DNA of 64,000 bases from Celeribacter arenosi (GCF_039539485.1 NZ_BAABDF010000003.1:372001-436000); one strand, 5' to 3'; shown: positions 1 to 8,454, counted from the first letter of the stretch. Notes: generated by a model from the sequence alone, not told the origin. Numbers and translations are program-made.

Positions 1-168
1 CTCCCGCACGAACAACTCATCCCCGAGGGCTGCGCGCAACCGCGACAGGGCCGCCGAAACCGCAGGCTGGGACAGCCCGATCCGCTCGCCCGCCTTCACC
101 GTCGACCCCTCGCGCAACAAGGCATCGAGCACCCGCAGCAGGTTCAGATCAAAGGCCCGCAAATCCAC
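1..168 (-). CDS. LysR-family transcriptional regulator, N-terminal fragment
   Basis: Only the first 56 residues lie in the window; the gene runs off the left edge. They form the LysR-type winged helix-turn-helix: an N-terminal helix containing DLNLLRVLDALL, then the recognition part with SQPAVSAALSRLR and DELFVRE. The start is a GTG at 166-168 with GAGGA about 11 bases upstream. It is transcribed away from the cupin gene at 310. Divergent neighbours are classic LysR targets, so it may control the cupin and the membrane protein gene; that is inference. The ligand domain is not visible, so the effector is unknown. Confidence 0.85.
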   Translation of the reverse strand, partial: MDLRAFDLNLLRVLDALLREGSTVKAGERIGLSQPAVSAALSRLRAALGDELFVRE

Positions 169-309
169 CGGACAAATTCCTCACATACAATCAATCAATT
201 TAACAAATAGCCTAACCTGGGCCACCCTGTCATCAGCGTCCTTGCCGACGCCTCCACCTCAACGCGAACCTGCCGGTCCAACCGGCGCTTCCACCTTTGG
301 GAGATCCCT

Positions 310-762
310 ATGCTTGCACCTGTAAACGAGCGCCCGACCCACGACTGGATGGGCACCACCTACCAAACCATCCTCGCGCCGCAGGAAACCGCCGGCGCGA
401 TGTCGATCACACAGATCATCGCCCGCGCCCACGACGGCCCGCCCCGCCATATCCACCACGACGCCGATGAAACCTTCGTCGTGCTCTCGGGCGATGTGGA
501 ATTCTGGCTCGACGGCACCCGCTTTACCCGCGGCCCCGGCGAAACCGCCCATATCCCGCGCGGCGCGGACCACACCTACCGCGTCTGCTCGGACACACCC
601 GCCCGCGCGCTGGTGATCCTCTCCCCCGGCGGCTTTGAAAACTTCTTCGTCGAAATGGCGCAAAACAACTACGCCATTCCCACCGACATGCCCGCGATCA
701 CCGCACTCGCAACCGCCCACCACCTCGACTTCACCGGCCCACCACTGGAGGACGCATCATGA
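310..762 (+). CDS. Cupin-domain protein
   Basis: A 150-residue single-domain cupin. The first cupin motif is visible as RHIHHDADETFVVLSGD near residues 51-67, with His and Glu metal ligands, followed by a glycine-rich turn (GPGETAHIPRGADHTYR) that carries the second-motif histidine. Small cupins of this kind bind a metal and act as dioxygenases, isomerases or sensors; the substrate cannot be read from the sequence. GGGAG lies upstream of the ATG. The stop overlaps the next start (ATGA at 759-762), so the two are probably translationally coupled. A LysR gene is divergent on the left. Confidence 0.8.
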   Translation: MLAPVNERPTHDWMGTTYQTILAPQETAGAMSITQIIARAHDGPPRHIHHDADETFVVLSGDVEFWLDGTRFTRGPGETAHIPRGADHTYRVCSDTPARALVILSPGGFENFFVEMAQNNYAIPTDMPAITALATAHHLDFTGPPLEDAS

Positions 763-1142
763 AAGGCATCGGTTTCGCATTCTTCGCGCTTGGCGTGCTC
801 TGCGCCCTGATCGGCATGGCTTGGGGCATCCAGATGTCGGCCACCGCCAACCACGCGCTGAGCCCCGCACACGCCCACCTCAACCTGATCGGCTGGGTCA
901 CCATGGCGCTGATGGGGGCCTATTACACACTCACCCCCGCCGCCGCATCCACGCGGCTCGCCAAAATCCACCTCGCACTAACCACCGCAGGGGTGATCAT
1001 CATCGTCCCCGGCATCGTCATGGCCCTCACGCAGCAGGGCGAAACAGCCGCCAAAATCGGCTCCGTCCTGACCATCGCGGGCATGATCTGCTTTGGCGTG
1101 AATGTGCTGCGTCACGGGCTGGGCGCGAAAACCGCACCCTGA
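759..1142 (+). CDS. Small four-helix membrane protein with an HAHLNLIGW motif
   Basis: A 127-residue, very hydrophobic protein with about four predicted membrane helices (residues about 5-25, 42-62, 71-91 and 100-118). Between helices 1 and 2 it carries H-A-H-L-N-L-I-G-W, a motif seen in small proteins resembling a piece of haem-copper oxidase subunit I, where histidines bind haem. Whether it binds haem is unproven. It is coupled to the cupin gene by a 4-base overlap, with GAGGA six bases before the ATG. The function is unknown. Confidence 0.7.
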   Translation: MKGIGFAFFALGVLCALIGMAWGIQMSATANHALSPAHAHLNLIGWVTMALMGAYYTLTPAAASTRLAKIHLALTTAGVIIIVPGIVMALTQQGETAAKIGSVLTIAGMICFGVNVLRHGLGAKTAP

Positions 1143-1144
1143 AG

Positions 1145-1888
1145 CTACTGGGGAATGCTGTGCACCAAAGGCGCGCGACCACTGGCACCCACGACCTCTT
1201 CGTGACCGTTCTCGATCACCATGACCGTCAAGGCGTGCCCGTATCCCGCCCCTGAATCGATATCGATCCGGTTGCCGAAATGCGTGGGCGCATCAATCGC
1301 GGTGTGCCCATGCACCACCACCCACGGCAAGGTCCCGTGATAATCGAGCCACCCTTCGCGGATCCAGATCAGATCCTCTTCGTCCTGATCAGCGAGCGCC
1401 ACACCGGGGCGAACCCCCGCATGGACGAACAAATACCCGTCCCACTCATAGGTCAGCGGCAGGTTTTCGATGAACTCCAGATGCGCCTCGGGCACCGCAC
1501 GCCGCGCCTCCATCGACCCCACCTCGAACTCGCCATCGCTCGCAATCACCCCGTAGGAGGCCAATGTCGTCGGCCCGCCGAGCGCGGGATGCAACCAACT
1601 CTTGTGCGACTTGATCTGGTCGTCATGGGCAATCCCGTGACGCACAAACCGGCAAAACATCCGGTCGTGATTGCCCCGCAACGCGACCCAAGGTTTCCCC
1701 GCCGCAATCCCCTCCATCAGGTAGGAAATCACACCGGCGCTATCAGGCCCGCGATCCACGTAATCGCCCAAATGCACAACAACCGCATCCGTATCACCGA
1801 CCCGCGCCCGATCCGCCTCGATCCGCGCATGCGCGGCTTTCAACATGTCCAGTTGACCGTGGATATCCCCGATGGCGTAAATCCGCAT
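1145..1888 (-). CDS. PPP-family metallophosphatase (serine/threonine phosphatase or ApaH-like)
   Basis: A 247-residue calcineurin-like phosphoesterase with the full PPP signature set: GDIHG near residue 7, GDYVDRGPDS near residue 41, RGNHDR near residue 71, then HAGVRPG and VVHGHT. These supply the dimetal ligands and the catalytic histidine. Bacterial members remove phosphate from Ser/Thr/Tyr or cleave diadenosine tetraphosphate; the sequence does not decide between them. It converges on the membrane protein gene with two bases between stops and is followed upstream by serA on the same strand. Confidence 0.85.
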   Translation of the reverse strand: MRIYAIGDIHGQLDMLKAAHARIEADRARVGDTDAVVVHLGDYVDRGPDSAGVISYLMEGIAAGKPWVALRGNHDRMFCRFVRHGIAHDDQIKSHKSWLHPALGGPTTLASYGVIASDGEFEVGSMEARRAVPEAHLEFIENLPLTYEWDGYLFVHAGVRPGVALADQDEEDLIWIREGWLDYHGTLPWVVVHGHTAIDAPTHFGNRIDIDSGAGYGHALTVMVIENGHEEVVGASGRAPLVHSIPQ

Positions 1889-1975
1889 GACCGTCTCCTA
1901 TTTCGCAGGTGCAGAAAACCGAAGGGCCGCCGGAATGTCCAGCGGCCCCCACGTGAATGTTTTGTAATGTGGCGA

Positions 1976-3568
1976 TCAGGCCTTGAAATGCAGCGGACGC
2001 ACCTGCTGGAACATGCCGCTGTCTTTGAGCGCCTTGACCGTCTCCGGTTTGATCGGCGTATCGAGGAAGGTCATCGCAATCGCGTCCCCACCCTCGGCAG
2101 AGCGACCCAGCGTGAAGTTGGCGATGTTTTCGCCATGCTCGCCGAGCATCGTGCCGAGTTTCCCCAGAATACCGGGAACGTCCTTATTGGTGGTGTAGAG
2201 CATGTGCTCGCCCACTTCGGCGTCGATGGTGATGCCCTTGATCTGGATGAACCGCGGCTTGTCATCGGAGAACACCGTGCCCGCGATGGTGCGGTATTTC
2301 TCGACCGTCTGGATGTCGAGCTTGATGTAGCCTTCGAACACACCCGTCGCATCCTGCGTGGTGCGCGACAGCTTGATGCCACGCTCCTTGGCGATCACCG
2401 GCGCGGAAACCATGTTCACGTCGGGGTTCACCGCCTGCATAATGCCCGCAATCACCGCCGCGTCGAGCGCTTTGAGGTTCATCTGCGAGGCCACACCATC
2501 ATAGGTGATGTTGACCGTCTCGATGGCCTCATCGGTGACCTGACCGATGAACGACCCGATGCTTTCGGCCAATTTGACCCATGGGCCCATGACCTTGGCT
2601 TCTTCGGCGGACATCGACGGCATGTTCAGCGCGTTCTCGACCGCACCGTCGAGGAGATAGTTCGACATCTGCTCGGCAACCTGCAGCGCCACGTTTTCCT
2701 GCGCTTCCGTGGTCGAGGCCCCAAGGTGGGGCGTGCACACAACATTGGGCAGACCAAACAGCGGGTTCTCGGTCGCAGGCTCTTGGGCAAACACATCGAA
2801 CGCCGCACCCGCCACATGACCGGATTTGAGCAATTCGGCCAAGGCCAGCTCGTCAACCAACCCGCCGCGCGCACAGTTGATGATCCGCACACCCTTTTTC
2901 GTCTTGGCGAGGTTTTCAGCCGACAGGATGTTGCGGGTGCTATCGGTCAGCGGCACGTGCAGCGTGATGAAATCGGCGCGCTTAAGCAATTCGTCCAACT
3001 CGACCTTCTCGACACCGATCTCGTCAGCGCGCTCCTCGGACAGGAAGGGATCATAGGCGACCACTTTCATCTTCAGACCCAGCGCGCGGTTACAAACGAT
3101 CCCGCCGATGTTGCCCGCACCGATCACGCCCAGCGTTTTCGCGGTGAGTTCGACACCCATGAACTTCGACTTTTCCCATTTACCGGCATGGGTCGACACA
3201 GAGGCCTCGGGCAATTGACGCGCCACGGCAAACATCATCGCAATCGCGTGCTCGGCGGTGGTGATCATGTTGCCGAACGGCGTGTTCATCACAATCACAC
3301 CCTTCTTGGATGCGGCTTCCTTATCGACGTTGTCGGTGCCGATACCGGCGCGACCCACAACCTTCAACTTCGTGGCATGCTCCAAAAGCGACGGCGTCAC
3401 CTTGGTGGCCGACCGGATGGCCAAGCCGTCATACTGGCCGATGATCTCGGCGAGCTTGTCTTTGTCCTTGCCCACGTCGGGCAGGTAATCAACGTCGATC
3501 CCGCGGTCGCGGAAAATCTGAACGGCGGTTTCCGAGAGCTTGTCGGAGACGAGAACTTTGGGGGCCAT
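1976..3568 (-). CDS. serA: D-3-phosphoglycerate dehydrogenase
   Basis: A 530-residue long-form SerA that oxidises 3-phosphoglycerate to 3-phosphohydroxypyruvate with NAD, the first step of serine synthesis. Visible parts are VGRAGIGTDNVD, the Rossmann turn GVIGAGNIGG, the catalytic Arg region NCARGGLVDE, the catalytic His in HLGAST, an intervening ASB-type domain, and a C-terminal ACT domain from about residue 455, the usual serine-sensing region. I chose the ATG at 3566-3568, eight bases after AGAGGAG; the GTG three codons earlier overlaps that ribosome site. It is the second gene of serC-serA, behind a leader with overlapping hairpins (3606-3656). Confidence 0.96.
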   Translation of the reverse strand: MAPKVLVSDKLSETAVQIFRDRGIDVDYLPDVGKDKDKLAEIIGQYDGLAIRSATKVTPSLLEHATKLKVVGRAGIGTDNVDKEAASKKGVIVMNTPFGNMITTAEHAIAMMFAVARQLPEASVSTHAGKWEKSKFMGVELTAKTLGVIGAGNIGGIVCNRALGLKMKVVAYDPFLSEERADEIGVEKVELDELLKRADFITLHVPLTDSTRNILSAENLAKTKKGVRIINCARGGLVDELALAELLKSGHVAGAAFDVFAQEPATENPLFGLPNVVCTPHLGASTTEAQENVALQVAEQMSNYLLDGAVENALNMPSMSAEEAKVMGPWVKLAESIGSFIGQVTDEAIETVNITYDGVASQMNLKALDAAVIAGIMQAVNPDVNMVSAPVIAKERGIKLSRTTQDATGVFEGYIKLDIQTVEKYRTIAGTVFSDDKPRFIQIKGITIDAEVGEHMLYTTNKDVPGILGKLGTMLGEHGENIANFTLGRSAEGGDAIAMTFLDTPIKPETVKALKDSGMFQQVRPLHFKA

Positions 3569-3605
3569 GTGCGGCACTCCTCTAAATCGGTGTGAATTGC
3601 TTTTT

Positions 3606-3656
3606 GGGGTCCGCCGACCCCCGTTTTAAAACATGTAAAACATGTAAAACGGGGGT
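3606..3656 (-). promoter_or_regulatory. Mutually exclusive hairpins in the serC-serA intergenic leader
   Basis: A perfect 12-bp inverted repeat (3617-3628 with 3645-3656, 16-base loop) shares its C-rich arm with a second 6-bp hairpin (3606-3611 with 3616-3621, 4-base loop). In the minus-strand RNA the middle segment can pair either with the earlier or the later segment, so only one hairpin can form at a time, upstream of the serA ribosome site. The loop holds tandem ACATGTAAA units (3631-3648). Alternative folding suggests attenuation or a switch for serA, but there is no clean T-tract. Confidence 0.5.
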
Positions 3657-3720
3657 GGGCGCAGTTTGTAAAACACGTGCAACCTTCGCCACAAAGTCGT
3701 GCAAAGATGTCAAAGACGCA

Positions 3721-4866
3721 TCAGGCCTGCGCGGCGATCTCGGTTTCAAACGCCCACTCGAGCCACGGCATCAGAGCCGCAACATCAGAGGTTTCAACCG
3801 TGCCACCACACCAGATCCGCAGACCGGCAGGCGCGTCACGGTAGGCGCCGATATCAAAGGCCACGACTTCGTTTTCCAACCGCTTGGCAACCGCCTTCGC
3901 AAATGCCGCACCGTCCTTGATACGATCGTCGGTGAACTTCAGACAAACAGAGGTATTGGACGCCGTCGCCGGATCATTGGCGAGGTTGGCGATCCACGGC
4001 TTGGCCGCGCAGAAATCGTGAATAACCTGCGCATTGGCATCCGCCCGCGCGATCAAACCCTTCAGACCACCGACGGATTTGGCCCACGCCATCGCCACGA
4101 GGTAATCCTCAACCGCCAACATCGACGGCGTGTTGATGGTCTCGCCACGGAAGATACCGTCGATCAATTTGCCACCCTTGGTGAGGCGGAAAATCTTCGG
4201 CAAAGGCCAGGAAGGTGTATAGTTTTCAAGACGTTCCACCGCCCGCGGGGACAGAACCAACATCCCGTGCGCCGCTTCGCCGCCCAGAACTTTCTGCCAC
4301 GAGAACGTGGTGACATCCAATTTGTCCCACGGCAGGTCCATCGCAAAAGCGGCAGAGGTCGCATCGCAAATCGTCAGGCCCTCACGATCCGCAGGGATCG
4401 CATCGCCACCCGGAAGACGCACACCCGAGGTGGTGCCGTTCCATGTGAAAACAACGTCGGTGTCGAAATCGATCTCTGCAAAATCAACGATATCGCCGTA
4501 ATCGGCGGTCTTTACCTCGGCATCGATTTTGAGCTGCTTGACCACATCCGTGACCCAACCGGCCCCGAAGCTTTCCCATGCAACCATGGTCGCCTTGCGC
4601 GCACCGAGCAGCGACCACATCGCCATCTCGACCGCACCGGTGTCGGACGCAGGCACGATGCCGATGTGATAATCGGCAGGGATTCCAAGCACTTCGCGGG
4701 TCGTCTCGATCGCAGACTTGAGCTTTTCCTTGCCCACAGCGGCACGGTGCGAGCGACCCAGAGGGGCGTCAGACAGGAGATCGAGCGAAAATTCGGGGAA
4801 TTTGGCACAGGGGCCAGAAGAGAAGCGCGGATTAGCCGGACGCGCGCCGGGTGCAGGGGTAGCCAT
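3721..4866 (-). CDS. serC: Phosphoserine aminotransferase
   Basis: A 381-residue class V, PLP-dependent aminotransferase of the alphaproteobacterial SerC type. It converts 3-phosphohydroxypyruvate plus glutamate to phosphoserine and 2-oxoglutarate, and often also serves pyridoxal phosphate synthesis. The N-terminus RPANPRFSSGPCAKFP and the Lys motif TTFSWQKVLGGEAAHGM, which carries the PLP-binding lysine, are clear. The open frame extends upstream, but the ATG at 4864-4866 has AAGGA at the right distance and matches the family length. Serine genes serA (downstream) and serB (divergent) complete the pathway locally. Confidence 0.96.
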   Translation of the reverse strand: MATPAPGARPANPRFSSGPCAKFPEFSLDLLSDAPLGRSHRAAVGKEKLKSAIETTREVLGIPADYHIGIVPASDTGAVEMAMWSLLGARKATMVAWESFGAGWVTDVVKQLKIDAEVKTADYGDIVDFAEIDFDTDVVFTWNGTTSGVRLPGGDAIPADREGLTICDATSAAFAMDLPWDKLDVTTFSWQKVLGGEAAHGMLVLSPRAVERLENYTPSWPLPKIFRLTKGGKLIDGIFRGETINTPSMLAVEDYLVAMAWAKSVGGLKGLIARADANAQVIHDFCAAKPWIANLANDPATASNTSVCLKFTDDRIKDGAAFAKAVAKRLENEVVAFDIGAYRDAPAGLRIWCGGTVETSDVAALMPWLEWAFETEIAAQA

Positions 4867-4868
4867 TG

Positions 4869-4908
4869 CTGGTATCCTTCCAGATAAATGCCTCTCGTTG
4901 GGGAGAGG
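4869..4908 (-). ncRNA. serC leader RNA (cis-regulatory element)
   Basis: Two hairpins stand directly before serC in the minus-strand RNA. One has a 6-bp stem, CCTCTC with GAGAGG (4891-4896 with 4903-4908). The other is a CTGG/CCAG stem (4869-4872 with 4880-4883) whose loop contains the AAGGA ribosome site (4875-4879), eight bases before the serC ATG. This fits the published description of the alphaproteobacterial serC leader, whose last stem overlaps the serC ribosome site. The match rests on position and structure, not on a covariance search; the 5' boundary is uncertain. Confidence 0.65.
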
Positions 4909-5067
4909 TGTCCCGCCGCCGCATGTAGCGATATCCATTCCTTCTGGCAATTCCCAATCGTGTGACCGACCCAGATTTGTCGCAGGCACCCCCTGTTGCC
5001 TGCGCACTGGATTTACCCGCCCCGCCCCGCTATGACGCCCATGAAATTTCCCGCCGGAGACGCCCCG

Positions 5068-5940
5068 ATGTATACCGCCACGCTGCTCACCGATCCCCAA
5101 AAACCGACCCTGTCGCGCGACGCGGTAGAGGCCCTGCGCAATGCTTGGGGCGGGGGTGAGGCGCAGTGGCTCGCCACCGGCGAGGCGGCGGAAATCGCGC
5201 TGCAATCCCTGCCCGACAACCACTGGGACGTCTGGGCCGCGCTTCAGGCGCAGGGCATCGACCTGATCGTGCAAAAGACCGAAAACCGGCGTAAATCCAT
5301 GCTCTTAGCCGATATGGACAGCACGATGATCCAGCAGGAATGCATCGACGAACTCGCCGATGTGGCCGGTGTCGGCGACCACGTCAAAGAGATCACAGCC
5401 AAGGCGATGAATGGCGAATTGGACTTTGACGGTGCCCTCACAGAACGCGTCGCCCTGCTCAAAGGTCTGCCCCAATCGGTGATCCAGACCGTCATCGACA
5501 CCCGCATCACCTTCATGCCGGGGGGGCGCGAATTGCTCGCCACGATGAAGAAAAACGGCGCCTATTGCGCGCTCGTCTCCGGCGGCTTCACCGCCTTCAC
5601 CGGATATGTTGCCGATGCGCTGGGCTTTGACGAAAACCGCGCCAATATCCTGATGGTCGAGGACGGCAAACTCACCGGCAAACCCAGCCTGCCGATTCTC
5701 GGCCGCGCGGCCAAGGTCGAAGCCCTCGAACAAATCACCGCCCGCCTTGGCATCTCGGAAACCGATGTGATGGCCGTCGGCGACGGGGCAAACGACCTCG
5801 GCATGCTGACCCGCGCAGGCGCAGGCGTGGCGCTCCACGCAAAACCCTCCGTGGCCGCCGAATGCGACATCCGCATCAACCACGGCGACCTCACAGCACT
5901 CCTCTACATTCAGGGCTACGCCAAGTCCGAGTTCGCCTGA
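5068..5940 (+). CDS. serB: Phosphoserine phosphatase
   Basis: A 290-residue HAD-superfamily phosphatase performing the last step of serine synthesis. The nucleophile lies in LLADMDSTM (Asp82), with motif II in LVSGGFTAF and motif III/IV in MAVGDGANDLGML; the substrate loop MDSTMIQQECIDELA is typical of SerB. I chose the ATG at 5068, with GGAGA seven bases upstream, over the upstream in-frame ATGs. It diverges from serC-serA, so one locus encodes all three phosphoserine enzymes. A small permease gene follows five bases later. Confidence 0.95.
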   Translation: MYTATLLTDPQKPTLSRDAVEALRNAWGGGEAQWLATGEAAEIALQSLPDNHWDVWAALQAQGIDLIVQKTENRRKSMLLADMDSTMIQQECIDELADVAGVGDHVKEITAKAMNGELDFDGALTERVALLKGLPQSVIQTVIDTRITFMPGGRELLATMKKNGAYCALVSGGFTAFTGYVADALGFDENRANILMVEDGKLTGKPSLPILGRAAKVEALEQITARLGISETDVMAVGDGANDLGMLTRAGAGVALHAKPSVAAECDIRINHGDLTALLYIQGYAKSEFA

Positions 5941-5945
5941 ACCCT

Positions 5946-6725
5946 ATGGAATCCCTCACGGATCTCTCCCTCTCCATCCCGACCGAAGCGATCGCGCTGC
6001 TCCTGATCGCGGCCTTCGTGGCGGGCTTCGTGGATAGCATCGCAGGCGGCGGGGGCCTGATCACCGTGCCTGCGCTCCTGCTCGCCGGCGTGCCCCCCAT
6101 CGCCGCACTCGCCACAAATAAGGTGCAGGGCCTCTTCGGCGCTGGCATGGCCGCAATCACCTACGCACGCGCCGGGCACGTCAACCTGCGCGCCCAGATC
6201 GGCACGGCGCTCCTGTCGTTTGCGGGCGGCGTCTGCGGCGCTCTGCTGGCCTCCACATTGCCCACCGACGTGATCCGCCTCGGCCTGCCGGTGCTGCTGA
6301 TCGGTGTGGCGCTGTTCTTTGCGCTCAAACCCGGCCTGAGCGACATCGACGGCCACCGCCGCCTCTCGCCTTTGGCGTTTTCGGCTGGATTTGTGCCTTT
6401 TATCGGCTTTTACGACGGCCTCCTCGGCCCCGGCACAGGCGCGTTCTTCATGCTCGGCTTCGTGGGCCTCGCAGGCTACGGCATCCTCAAAGCCACCGCC
6501 CACACAAAGCTGTTGAACTTCGCCTCCAACATCGGCGGGCTGGCGGGATTTCTCCTCGTCGCGAAACCACTCTGGGCCCTCGGCCTCGCCATGGGCGCGG
6601 CGCAAATCGCAGGCGCCTACATCGGATCGAAACTCGCCACCCGCGTCGGCGCGCGGCTGATCCGTCCGGTGCTCGTCATCACCGCGACCGCTCTGGCGCT
6701 GCGCCTGTTGTGGGACTGGTTCTAG
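5946..6725 (+). CDS. TauE/SafE-family membrane permease
   Basis: A 259-residue inner-membrane protein with about eight hydrophobic segments. It shows the two inverted half-repeats of the TauE/SafE (DUF81) family, seen in GFVDSIAGGGGLITVPALLLAG and FYDGLLGPGTGAFFMLGF. Members export sulfite, sulfoacetate or other organic anions; the substrate here cannot be assigned. It begins five bases after serB and probably shares its transcript. Its stop overlaps the stop of the convergent asparaginase gene by four bases (CTAG at 6722-6725). Confidence 0.88.
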   Translation: MESLTDLSLSIPTEAIALLLIAAFVAGFVDSIAGGGGLITVPALLLAGVPPIAALATNKVQGLFGAGMAAITYARAGHVNLRAQIGTALLSFAGGVCGALLASTLPTDVIRLGLPVLLIGVALFFALKPGLSDIDGHRRLSPLAFSAGFVPFIGFYDGLLGPGTGAFFMLGFVGLAGYGILKATAHTKLLNFASNIGGLAGFLLVAKPLWALGLAMGAAQIAGAYIGSKLATRVGARLIRPVLVITATALALRLLWDWF

Positions 6726-7735
6726 GCGGGGAAACCCGCATAGGGACGGATTTCGCCGGTAATAATCCCTGCAAAATTAGGCACTTCGGGGTTCAGCCGC
6801 TTTTTCACCACCGGATCATTGCCATCCAGAACGCCGAGTTTGACCAAGAGCGCCGCAATCGCACATTCCGAGGCCCGCGTCGCCCCATCGGCAATCTTCA
6901 CCGCCACGCCCAGACCCTGATCGGGCAGAATGGCGGTAAACACACCCTCCGCACCCGTCTTGATCGCCGCCTTGCCACCGGCGGCGCGCATGAGGTCGGT
7001 GCAGGCCCGCCCTTCGCCCGCGACCAGAACCGGATGGGCCATCATCGCCTCGCGCAACCGCACCGCCGCCCGCGCCATCGCGTCCCCGTCTGCGCGCGCC
7101 GCCGCGAAATACGCCAACCCACGCCCGAGGCCCCGCACCGTGGCCGCGTAGTTGGGCGCCGAACACCCGTCGATCCCGTAGCCCAAACTGGCCTCGCCCG
7201 TAACGGCTTCGATCGCTTCACGGATCGCCACCTGCACCGGATGATCGGGGTTCACATAGTCCCCATCGGCCTTCAAATCCTGCGACAGGGTCAAAAACCC
7301 GCAATGTTTGCCCGAACAGTTGTTATGCACCCGACACGGGGTTTCACCCGCGCGCAGCATGTCGTGGCGCGCCTTGTCGCCCATCGGCTTTTGCACGCCA
7401 CAGATCAGATCGTCCTCGCCGAGCCCGAGTGTTTCCAGCCACGCCCGCGCCTTTGCCACATGCACCGGATCGCCATTATGGGACGCGCAGGCAAAGGCCA
7501 GTTGCGAGTCATCCAAACCGGCCCGATCTGCCGCACCGGAGGCCACCAGAGGCAGGGCCTGCATCATTTTCACCGCCGAACGCGGCAGGATCACATGGTC
7601 CAGATCGCCCCAGCCCTCGACCACCTCTCCGGCGGCGTTGGTCACCACGGCAAAACCGCTGTGCCAGCTCTCGCAAATCGGACCCCGGATCACGTCAACC
7701 ATGCGTTCAGTCTGTACCAATTTAGTGCCTTTCAC
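6722..7735 (-). CDS. Asparaginase of the rhizobial thermolabile type (AnsA/ReAV class)
   Basis: A 337-residue protein of the asparaginase_II family, unrelated to E. coli AnsA/AnsB. The residues known from the Rhizobium etli enzyme are present in order: Ser and Lys in RSAVKMMQ, Ser in CASHNGD, Cys and Lys in NNCSGKHCG, and the zinc-binding Cys in DGCSAP. It should hydrolyse asparagine to aspartate and ammonia in the cytoplasm. The longest frame starts with a GTG at 7735; an ATG at 7702 (MVDVIRGP) is a credible alternative. A long hairpin at 7749-7778 lies in its leader. Confidence 0.85.
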   Translation of the reverse strand: MKGTKLVQTERMVDVIRGPICESWHSGFAVVTNAAGEVVEGWGDLDHVILPRSAVKMMQALPLVASGAADRAGLDDSQLAFACASHNGDPVHVAKARAWLETLGLGEDDLICGVQKPMGDKARHDMLRAGETPCRVHNNCSGKHCGFLTLSQDLKADGDYVNPDHPVQVAIREAIEAVTGEASLGYGIDGCSAPNYAATVRGLGRGLAYFAAARADGDAMARAAVRLREAMMAHPVLVAGEGRACTDLMRAAGGKAAIKTGAEGVFTAILPDQGLGVAVKIADGATRASECAIAALLVKLGVLDGNDPVVKKRLNPEVPNFAGIITGEIRPYAGFPA

Positions 7736-7748
7736 GTTTCAGCGAATT

Positions 7749-7778
7749 TCCGCCAAAGGGCTTTCCCTGTTTGGCGGA
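7749..7778 (-). promoter_or_regulatory. Long hairpin upstream of the asparaginase gene
   Basis: TCCGCCAAA at 7749-7757 pairs perfectly with TTTGGCGGA at 7770-7778. GGG (7758-7760) and CCC (7765-7767) extend the stem to 12 bp with a two-base bulge and a CTTT loop. It lies 13 bases before the asparaginase start on the minus strand, so it would sit in that mRNA leader or act as a DNA operator. No T-tract follows in either direction. Confidence 0.45.
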
Positions 7779-7895
7779 TTTGCGTTAGGGTCGTCCTCGA
7801 TCTGGAACAGACCCAGATTGCGCCGTCAACCGCATCACCAGAACGCGGGTACGGCAAAGAAATGGTCGAATTAGCCAGAGGCAGCGAGAGATCAA

Positions 7896-8429
7896 ATGAG
7901 TTTTTCCGTTAAGACCGCCATGCTCGGCGTCGTGTTTTCAATTGCCGCAAGCGCCGCGTTTGCGCAAGAGAGCACCAACCAGGTTGGCGCGAACACCGAT
8001 TGGTATGTTTTCGAAGAAGCACAGCCGACCAAACAGTGTTGGATCGTGTCGAAACCGAAAGAGACCGTAAACACCGACAGCTCGGGCCGCATCAAATCCG
8101 TGCGCCGTGGTGAAATCCTCCTCTTCGTGTCCTACGCCCCCGCAAGTGGCGTAAAAGGGCAGGTGTCCTTCGCGGGCGGCTACCCTTTCGCCTCCGGTTC
8201 GGAAGTGACGCTGGAAATCGGGGGAACGGATTACCCGCTCTTCACCGAGGGTGAAACCGGTTGGGCCGCAACGCCAGAGGATGACCAACGCATCATCGCG
8301 GCGATGAAACGCGGTGCGGCGGCGACACTCACCGGTCGTTCCGCACGCGGGACCGTCACCAAAGACACCTTCTCCCTGCTCGGGTTCACCGCCTCCGTCG
8401 AAGAGGCCGCCAAACGCTGCGGCAGCTGA
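7896..8429 (+). CDS. Secreted protein of the invasion-associated locus B (IalB) family
   Basis: A 177-residue protein with a clear signal peptide (positively charged start, hydrophobic core, cleavage after SAAFA near residue 23). The mature part has the IalB-like pattern: an early W-x-V-F segment, a C-W-I-V-S-K-P core, and a C-terminal region ending in a cysteine. The two mature cysteines could form a disulfide. IalB-like proteins are common in free-living alphaproteobacteria, so the family name does not imply virulence. It stands alone in its transcription unit, before a possible weak terminator and rlmN. Confidence 0.75.
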   Translation: MSFSVKTAMLGVVFSIAASAAFAQESTNQVGANTDWYVFEEAQPTKQCWIVSKPKETVNTDSSGRIKSVRRGEILLFVSYAPASGVKGQVSFAGGYPFASGSEVTLEIGGTDYPLFTEGETGWAATPEDDQRIIAAMKRGAAATLTGRSARGTVTKDTFSLLGFTASVEEAAKRCGS

Positions 8430-8454
8430 TTTTCGCACCCGTGATGTGAATTGA

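Noticed and set aside
1280..3595. Long open frame of 771 codons on the plus strand
   Set aside because: It is antisense to the phosphatase and serA genes, is rich in Arg/His, and has no domain; GC-rich DNA produces such shadow frames.
3631..3674. CRISPR-like repeats around serA
   Set aside because: Only two tandem 9-base units and one partial copy, without spacers; not an array.
6710..7912. 400-codon plus-strand frame opposite the asparaginase gene
   Set aside because: Antisense to a well-supported enzyme and composed of Arg/His-rich low-complexity sequence.
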